This document shows, in pieces, positions 58,398 to 64,000 of a stretch of DNA of 64,000 nucleotides. The DNA comes from CAIWHR01 sp963773195 (lineage in GTDB: Bacteria > Pseudomonadota > Gammaproteobacteria > Burkholderiales > Casimicrobiaceae): positions 106,139-170,138 of the forward strand of contig CAVZAE010000008.1 in NCBI GenBank assembly GCA_963773195.1, in the 5' to 3' direction. A program made the translations under genes and the position numbers. The notes under the pieces were generated by a model. That model ran no database searches and had not been told where the DNA came from. It saw only the letters and a list, made by a program, of their open reading frames with translations. The first letter of the stretch is position 1. Each line of letters begins with the position of its first letter.

Positions 58398-58740
58398 CGC
58401 GAGGGCCGCGCCCGTGCGTCCGCGCGGAACCCCCGCAAGCGCCGGTCCCCTAGGTCGTCAGCACAAGGATCTCGGGTAGGTTGCGGAGCGGCTCGTCCTC
58501 CTGGTATGGCTTGCCGGAGGCAGAGGGCGACGCCGAGCTCCCTGACGCGGTTGCGCTGTTTCTCGGACGGTACGCGAGGTGATCGCGTGAGCGGCTCCAA
58601 TCCGGCCGATGGCACTACTTTGCTGCACCGTTTCAAAAAATCCGGTAGACGAAATTCCGGCCGCGCGGTGCGCCTTTAGACCATTACCGCGGAGCAAGGC
58701 GTCGAGAGCACGACGAGTCCTCGGCGCCCCGCCGCACTAC
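58398..58740. other. Non-coding stretch between convergent genes
   Basis: No gene with family resemblance was found. A minus-strand run ending LPEILVLTT at 58453 is too short and isolated to call. No clear terminator hairpin with a T run was seen. Confidence 0.35.
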
Positions 58741-59916
58741 TCAATTATCGCCATCGTCCTCACCGTTCTCCTTCGGTGCCTTTGACTCGAGGACCTTCAG
58801 CGTGTTGTCCCCGTCATCCACGAAGTACACGCCCTGTCCGCCGAGTGCAATGGCGAGGCCGAACAATGACCCCGCGCCTGTTACCGTATCCAGCGTCTTC
58901 ACCGCGACCTGCGCGCCTCCAGGCGTCGTCTCCACGATGTTCCCGTCACCACCGTTTGTGGTCAGGATGTCGCCGTTGGGTGCGATCGCCAGTCCCAACG
59001 GGTCGTTCAACGCGCCATTGAAACTCACGGTTATGCCCGTAAAGGCCGTGGTCTCCCGCGTAAGCGCGTTTGGAATGGCGACGATCTGATTGTTGAGGCT
59101 ATCGGCGACGTAGAGCGTGCCATCCTTGGCAAGCCCGACGCCCGTCGGACCAATTACGAGCGATGCCGGATCGGCTGTCTCAGGGAATCCTGATCCGATC
59201 ACCGTCATCGGCCCCGCCGTTGGCATCCCGTCACCCTGCTTCGGAACCATCAACGGGATTCGCAGCACGGTACCTTGGTCGACTGCAGGCGGGCTGCCGG
59301 TGGCCACATTGCCGTTCAGCACGTTGGTGACGAACAGCCACGCGCGATTCTCTTTGTCCAAAGCCGTCATATCCCACGGACCGTTGATGCCGCCGCCCTG
59401 GAAGGATTCCACGACTTTGCCTTCGCTATCGAGCACAATCAAACAGCCGGCGCTCATCGTTGCCGAAGTGCCGTCGGTCGTTGGCAGGTTGCCGACAATC
59501 ACCCAGCCGCGACGCAACACGACAAGTGCGGTGGTGAGCCCCACGCCTCCCGGACATTCGGCCGCTATCGACGCTGGGTCGATCTCTGCGAACAGACTCA
59601 CGTCTCCGTCGGGGCTAATTTGCACAATGGTCGTTCCGGTCCCCTGCTGGCCCGACGGAGGATTCATGTCATTGTTGAAGTTGCTAACGAGAATCTGGCC
59701 ACGCTTGAGCCTGCCGACCGAACGACGGACCACGGCGACACCATAAGGGTTGACGTCGCCGTTCGCAGGAACCGTCGACGCAACTTGATTGACCATGTCG
59801 AAGCGGTCCAGGAACGGGCGTCCATCAGCCAGGGAAGTGCTAGGCAACGTGAGAGCGGCCACGGCCAGGAGAGCGAGTTTAAGACGTGCCGAGACGTGCG
59901 AGCGATGTCGACACAT
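58741..59916 (-). CDS. Secreted NHL/SMP-30-type beta-propeller protein
   Basis: 391-aa protein with a signal peptide (LKLALLAVAALTLPSTSLAD) and repeated propeller blades: NPYGVAVVRRSVGRLKRGQI, GPWDMTALDKENRAWLFVTN, GPTGVGLAKDGTLYVADSLN, NDPLGLAIAPNGDILTTNGG and GSLFGLAIALGGQGVYFVDD. This NHL-like pattern suggests a six-bladed ligand- or substrate-binding fold; no catalytic residues can be assigned. It ends in an acidic tail (KENGEDDGDN). It stands alone; the gene is intact. Confidence 0.8.
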   Translation of the reverse strand: MCRHRSHVSARLKLALLAVAALTLPSTSLADGRPFLDRFDMVNQVASTVPANGDVNPYGVAVVRRSVGRLKRGQILVSNFNNDMNPPSGQQGTGTTIVQISPDGDVSLFAEIDPASIAAECPGGVGLTTALVVLRRGWVIVGNLPTTDGTSATMSAGCLIVLDSEGKVVESFQGGGINGPWDMTALDKENRAWLFVTNVLNGNVATGSPPAVDQGTVLRIPLMVPKQGDGMPTAGPMTVIGSGFPETADPASLVIGPTGVGLAKDGTLYVADSLNNQIVAIPNALTRETTAFTGITVSFNGALNDPLGLAIAPNGDILTTNGGDGNIVETTPGGAQVAVKTLDTVTGAGSLFGLAIALGGQGVYFVDDGDNTLKVLESKAPKENGEDDGDN

Positions 59917-60247
59917 GGCTTCCTCCTATCAGCGGAACAGTTCGGGCAAGCTGCATTCATTGACAGCGAGGCCGGCAGAAACCCAGAGATGGCCGCGCGG
60001 CCCCGCACCTCTCTCGCGCTTAAGCGCTGGCGCTTCGAGAACCCCACGAGGCAGTGGCTAAGCGGAATGCATCCCTCGAGAGGGCCTCAAGGAAACACCG
60101 CGACACCGAGCGCTATTCCCACCGCGCCGACTAACGACTAACGGTTGACGGGCGACAGCGGGACGCACATCGCTATTTCTTAAGCAAAGTGCAAGTTCGA
60201 CGTAATCGAATTGTAAGGATGGATGTCGGCGCAACAGCATCACCCAA
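59917..60247. other. Intergenic region of two divergent genes
   Basis: It holds the upstream sequences of the propeller gene (-) and the radical SAM gene (+). A purine-rich GGAGGAAG ribosome site for the minus gene is at its left edge. No clear promoter palindrome or RNA was seen. Confidence 0.35.
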
Positions 60248-62009
60248 ATGGTGGAGAATCCGCAAATGCCTCTGATCAACTCCGGCTCCATCCTGCCCTC
60301 GCGCGGCAGATCGAGTGAGCGCCCGACCGTTTCGTTTCCACCTTTGGGGCGGAACCTGAAGGTTCTGCTGGTCTGGCCGAAGTTCCCGCCATCTTTCTGG
60401 GGGTTCGAAGGCGCATTGAAGATTATGTCGGAGTCTGCGATGACGCCGCCGCTGGGGCTGATCACGGTAGCGGCGCTTTGTCCCGCCACGTGGACGCTCA
60501 AGCTGCTCGATCACGCTTTCGATGAAATTGCGGACGAAGACTTGAAATGCGCCGACTTGGTGATGGTCAGTGCCATGCACGCACAGAGGATCGATGCGCT
60601 GGCGATTCTCCGCCGCGCGCGAACACTAGGAACTCGTACGTTCATAGGCGGGCCGTGGGCGTCAAGCGAGCCCGATGTCGCCCGTTTGGAAGCTGACCAC
60701 GTGATGGTAGGCGAGGCAGAGGAGGTTTTCGCCGATATCGCCCGGGCGCTTGAGAACGGCACCGCGCAGAGCATGTATCAGGGTGACAGACAAGCCGGAC
60801 ATATCCGGTAGCCCGATTCCGCGGTTCGAACTGCTGCGCATGGACAAATACACCTCCATGCCCGTGCAGTTTTCGCGCGGCTGCCCGTTTCAGTGCGATT
60901 TCTGCGACATCATCACGATCTATGGCCGCAAGGTGCGCACTAAATCGTCGACTCAGCTCATCGCCGAGCTGGATCGCCTGCGGGAGCTGGGCTGGCGCGG
61001 CGACGTGTTCATCGTGGATGACAACTTCATCGGGAATCGAAAGAACGCACTTCAGCTCGTCAAGGAACTCGCCATCTGGGGAGACGTTCACGGACGGCCA
61101 TTCTCCTACTTCACCCAAGCCTCGGTCGATTTGGCAGATCGCCCGGAGCTGATGGAAGCGATGGTTGCCGCGAACTTCGTATTCGTCTTCCTTGGCATCG
61201 AATCGCCATCTGCCGAGGCTTTAAGAGAATCAAAGAAGTTCCAGAACCTGCGCAAGGACACTCTGGAGCAAGTGCGCGTCATTCAGGAGAAAGGTCTTTG
61301 GGTACTCGCCGGATTCATCGTCGGCTTCGACTCCGACGATGAGGCAATCTTTGATCGGCAACGCGAGTTCATCGAGCAGGCCGCGATCGCGTGGGCAATG
61401 GCCGGGATGCTGCAGGCGCCCCCGACCACTCCGCTGTACGATCGCATGAAAGCCGAAGGGCGGCTGCTTGAAGACGGCGATTTAATCTCGAATTTCAGCG
61501 CGCCTAACTTCCGCACCATCATGCCGCTGCCGGTGCTGTTGCACGGGTTGAGCAGGTTGCTGGCGGACTTATACGAGCCGAGCGCCTACTTCCAGCGTGC
61601 GTTGCGCTCGCTGGAGGTGTGGAAAACGAAGCCGAGTCAGACGGTACCGGACACACCGGTGACGCAAGACCTGCGGCTGCTAGCGTCCTCAATGTGGATC
61701 CAAGGCGTGAGGTCGTCCTATCGGCGCGCGTACTGGGGCTTTCTCTGGACCGTTGTTCACCGTTACCGGAACGACCCCGTGAAGCTCGGGATAGGACTGG
61801 GTTTGCTGGTTGCGGCGCACCATTTTCTGATCTACGCGCGGCAGGTCGCCGACGAGCTTGAGCGCGCCTGCGCAAAGGGCCCACGAGGTAGGGGATGCTG
61901 CGCTAACTCAGGAGCTCGCCGGCGTCTGATGTCACGCCTCCCGTGGCATGCGAACAACTCTCCGCGTGCTAAAGCGTGCATTCGTTTGCCTGATCGACCG
62001 ATTGGGTAG
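60248..62009 (+). pseudogene. B12-binding radical SAM enzyme with DUF4070-like tail (one frameshift)
   Basis: About 585 aa when joined. The N-terminal cobalamin-binding domain (KVLLVWPKFPPSFWGFEGAL, PPLGLITVAALCPATWTLKL, IGGPWASSEPDVARLEADHV) is followed by a radical SAM domain with CPFQCDFCD (CxxxCxxC) and FIVDDNFIGNRKNAL, then a C-terminal region like DUF4070. A one-base gain in a G run near 60781 shifts the frame between MYQ and VTDKPDISGSPIPRFEL. Enzymes of this layout include hopanoid C-methylases and other B12-dependent methyltransferases; the substrate is not known. Confidence 0.82.
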
Positions 62010-62095
62010 TCGGGGCCACGTATCGGTCATCGTGCATCGATCGCCGAGCACAATCCCCAGCACGGCGGCTGGTGAGCGAACGCCCCCAATGGCCG

Positions 62096-63154
62096 CTACG
62101 ATCCGCCGACTGTGGTAACGCTACAAGTTGGGTATCCCCCGCTCACCGCGTTGTTTGCGAACGTATAGATAGCGACGGGCCCCGCAAAGCAGTTCATGCT
62201 GTAGAAGGTGTTGGCGCTGGCGTACACGCTAACCCCCGCTCCCGACGCGTCGACGTTCCCAGGGTACTGTAAGACATTCTCGGACATGACGGCGGTGACC
62301 CGCCCCGTCGGCGGCGCCACGAGTTCGATGGCGTCGTATCCGTTGGTACCGATCGCGTTGCGGGCGAGCGTGACGTACGCGTATCCGGCGCCGGACGTGG
62401 CCGTCAAGCCGTCATGTCCGTTGTCGTTCATGACGCTGCGCTCCACTTGCGTGGACGTGGTTGCTCCACCGACTGTGTCGACCCAGATCCCGTTTACCCC
62501 GTTGTACGAGAAGACGCTGTCCGTGATCGTTGCACTTGCCCTCATGCTTCCAGGCGTCGGTGCGATGTAGAAACCACCGTTCTGGTTGTGCTCACTGCGC
62601 ACGTGATCGAGCTGGATCGAGGCGTCCTTCGCGACTAGGCCCACGCCATCGGTATTGTCGTGCACGATCGTGTCGAGCACGATCATTGCTCCGTTCGGCA
62701 TCGTGTGATAGATGCCAACCCCGTTCATGTGCGATATGACGCAGCTCTCCACGCGAACCCGCGATGCATTCACTGCCAGGATGCCGTGCGTGCCCCCCTG
62801 CCCGTTGATCGACAGTCCCCGCAGCACCACGGTCGCGCCGGGCGCATTGATGGTCACGCCGTTGCCCGAAGAGACGCTGATGCCGCCATAGATGCCGGGC
62901 GGGGCGACGATCGAGACCGATTGTGTGATCGTCACCGGTCCGTAACCGGCGGAATCGAGCACGATCACCTCGCCGCCCGGGTTCGTGTGGGTGATCGCGT
63001 AGCCGAAGGACCGACAGGGCGCGGTCGGCGCACAGGTGCCCACGTCGGCGCCAGTTCCGGAGACGAACGAACGCTGGCCGGCCGTGACGTCCGTGGCGGC
63101 GAGCATCAACAAGGCAAACGCGCGTGGCGCCACCGCTAGGGTGCGACGGAACAT
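62096..63154 (-). CDS. Secreted right-handed beta-helix protein (intact)
   Basis: 352-aa protein. After a signal peptide (RAFALLMLAATDVTAGQRSF) comes a conserved N-terminal cap (GTGADVGTCAPTAPCRSFGY) and many right-handed beta-helix rungs (GNGVTINAPGATVVLRGLSI, VESCVISHMNGVGIYHTMPN, ATITDSVFSYNGVNGIWVDT). The C-terminal cap has a Cys pair. Function unknown; such folds often bind or cut polysaccharides, but no catalytic residues can be named. ATG 63154 has GGGAGG 9 bases upstream. It is the full-length relative of the fragments at 2785, 3200 and 18745. Confidence 0.85.
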   Translation of the reverse strand: MFRRTLAVAPRAFALLMLAATDVTAGQRSFVSGTGADVGTCAPTAPCRSFGYAITHTNPGGEVIVLDSAGYGPVTITQSVSIVAPPGIYGGISVSSGNGVTINAPGATVVLRGLSINGQGGTHGILAVNASRVRVESCVISHMNGVGIYHTMPNGAMIVLDTIVHDNTDGVGLVAKDASIQLDHVRSEHNQNGGFYIAPTPGSMRASATITDSVFSYNGVNGIWVDTVGGATTSTQVERSVMNDNGHDGLTATSGAGYAYVTLARNAIGTNGYDAIELVAPPTGRVTAVMSENVLQYPGNVDASGAGVSVYASANTFYSMNCFAGPVAIYTFANNAVSGGYPTCSVTTVGGS

Positions 63155-63267
63155 CTGAGCCTCCCTGGGCAGAGCCGCTACGGAAGCGGAGGCTAATAGC
63201 ATATTCCCGCCTGCCAACGAGAGGGAACCGGCCAGGGACTTTAGGTGCGTTCGGTCTGGCGCCCGCG

Positions 63268-63498
63268 ATGGCCGCTCACGGCCAAGAGCGGCCGTACAGC
63301 GAAGTCACGGACAGCGGTCGCTCGATGGCGCTCGAGACCCATCTAACCGCGATATGCCAAGGCTCGCTGCCGGATGCGCGGCAGAAGGCCGGGCATAGGC
63401 CGACGCATGGACGTTACACGAAGGCGGCGATTGCCGAGCGGCGCGAGTTCCGAGCGATGCTCCGCTTACTGCGTGTGTTAATTGACGGCGCGGTATGA
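63268..63498 (+). pseudogene. Small unknown ORF resembling the tail of phage-like HGG proteins
   Basis: The end of this frame (RPTHGRYTKAAIAERREFRA, MLRLLRVLIDGAV) resembles the last third of small, widespread proteins with an HGG...HGxYT pattern found in prophage and repeat-rich regions. The first part does not match them, so the gene is probably decayed or shifted. It lies between the beta-helix gene and the tRNA-Arg remnant. Confidence 0.3.
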
Positions 63499-63587
63499 GC
63501 CACAAATAGCAAGCCCCGCCGAATCGGGCCCGTGCCATGTTGACGCGGAATCGGTCACTGCTTATTTCGTCTTTGACCTCGCCTGTG

Positions 63588-63635
63588 GCCAGAGTTGAAC
63601 CGGCGGCCTACCGCCTAGGAGGAGCGACCCTATCC
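63588..63635 (-). repeat. tRNA-Arg (CCT) remnant
   Basis: The minus strand reads GGATAGGGTCGCTCCTCCTA followed by GGCGGTAGGCCGCCGGTTCA, as in the D-arm end, anticodon arm (CCT) and T-arm of tRNA-Arg(CCT). The acceptor 5' strand and most of the D-arm are absent, and a few bases are missing in the anticodon stem. It is therefore a non-functional partial copy, as left by elements that insert in tRNA genes. Confidence 0.5.
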
Positions 63636-64000
63636 GCTGGCCGGCGACCGACGCCGAGCGGCCCAGGTGGCGCATCGCCCGGCTTCTGGTAACGCGGCAG
63701 GTCGGTCAAAGCGGTGGTGGGTGTCCCGTCCTTCGTGCAACTATAGAGGTACGCTTGCTGGCTACGTTTGACGTTGATGCCGACGTGGTCCGTGTTCTTG
63801 TAGCTGTCCCCGCCGACGGCCTGCACTATCCAAACCATGTCCCCGCCACGAATAAGACGTACAACATCAGAGCACAGAGTTCGCTCGCCATGCTGGAGAA
63901 CAAACGTACCTTGGCGCTCGTTCCGCACGAATTTGTGCAACAGCATTTCATCGACCTCGCCGAGGTTCGCGTTCCAGTGGATCGCGCTGATGCCATAGTG
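63608..64000 (-). CDS. Unknown protein, 5' end outside window (DUF3892-like)
   Basis: The frame is open from the right edge (YGISAIHWNANLGEVDEMLL) to a stop at 63608, 130 codons. The pattern (HKFVRNERQGTFVLQHGERT, RLIRGGDMVWIVQAVGGDSY, INVKRSQQAYLYSCTKDG, LTDLPRY) resembles short DUF3892 proteins, whose function is unknown; the match is tentative. The last ~15 residues are read from the tRNA-Arg remnant, so the natural C-terminus has probably been replaced at that junction. Confidence 0.5.
   Translation of the reverse strand, partial: HYGISAIHWNANLGEVDEMLLHKFVRNERQGTFVLQHGERTLCSDVVRLIRGGDMVWIVQAVGGDSYKNTDHVGINVKRSQQAYLYSCTKDGTPTTALTDLPRYQKPGDAPPGPLGVGRRPADRVAPPRR

Overview
The window is GC-rich bacterial DNA, most likely from a betaproteobacterium. 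Supporting signs are RNase E with an Arg/Pro-rich tail, an amino-acid aminotransferase divergent from uvrB with a low-molecular-weight tyrosine phosphatase further along, a tRNA-Gly/tRNA-Cys pair, and FNR, cytochrome c4 and DASS-type proteins. No genus can be named from sequence alone. About 20 of roughly 50 genes carry single-base frameshifts, and two carry in-frame TAG codons, while the encoded protein stays recognisable across every break. Consensus errors in the assembly are more likely than mass gene decay, so broken genes are given over their whole inferred span.

Layout: rne 3' part (1-1924); tyrosine phosphatase (to 2523); a mosaic of fragments (2541-5285: possible integrase piece, two beta-helix pieces, a peptide-binding protein) that runs into the 3' end of uvrB and removes its stop; uvrB and an ABC exporter (to 9172); DUF421 protein, aminotransferase, tRNA-Gly and tRNA-Cys (to 11389). 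From 11390 to about 18740 lies an island-like stretch with an RCK ion-channel-like protein, small unknown ORFs and a secreted galactose-oxidase-like protein; it ends in a near-copy of the tRNA-Cys 3' end next to another beta-helix fragment.

From 18958 to 49140 the window is dominated by anaerobic central metabolism and respiration: a cupredoxin, a pyruvate:ferredoxin-type oxidoreductase operon with NAD-malic enzyme, a Wolinella-type fumarate reductase operon (frdCAB-aspA-dcuB), a DASS carboxylate transporter, and a 14-gene complex I operon (nuoA-N). From 49420 to 58397 come regulators (two-component pair, FNR, cNMP-binding protein), a cytochrome c-porin fusion and a diheme c4-like cytochrome. 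The right end has an NHL-type secreted protein, a B12/radical SAM enzyme, an intact beta-helix protein, a tRNA-Arg remnant and a partial unknown gene.

How it fits together: aspartate ammonia-lyase makes fumarate, DcuB exchanges it for succinate, malic enzyme and the 2-oxoacid oxidoreductase link malate, pyruvate and acetyl-CoA, and complex I plus fumarate reductase can form an NADH-to-fumarate respiratory chain. Palindromes of the form TTGAC-N4-GTCAA lie upstream of the por, frd and nuo operons, and a weaker one upstream of the cytochrome-porin gene. All four sit at nearly the same distance from a plausible -10, and an FNR gene with the expected cysteines is encoded in the window. The most interesting system here is therefore a predicted FNR-controlled fumarate-respiration and electron-transfer regulon.
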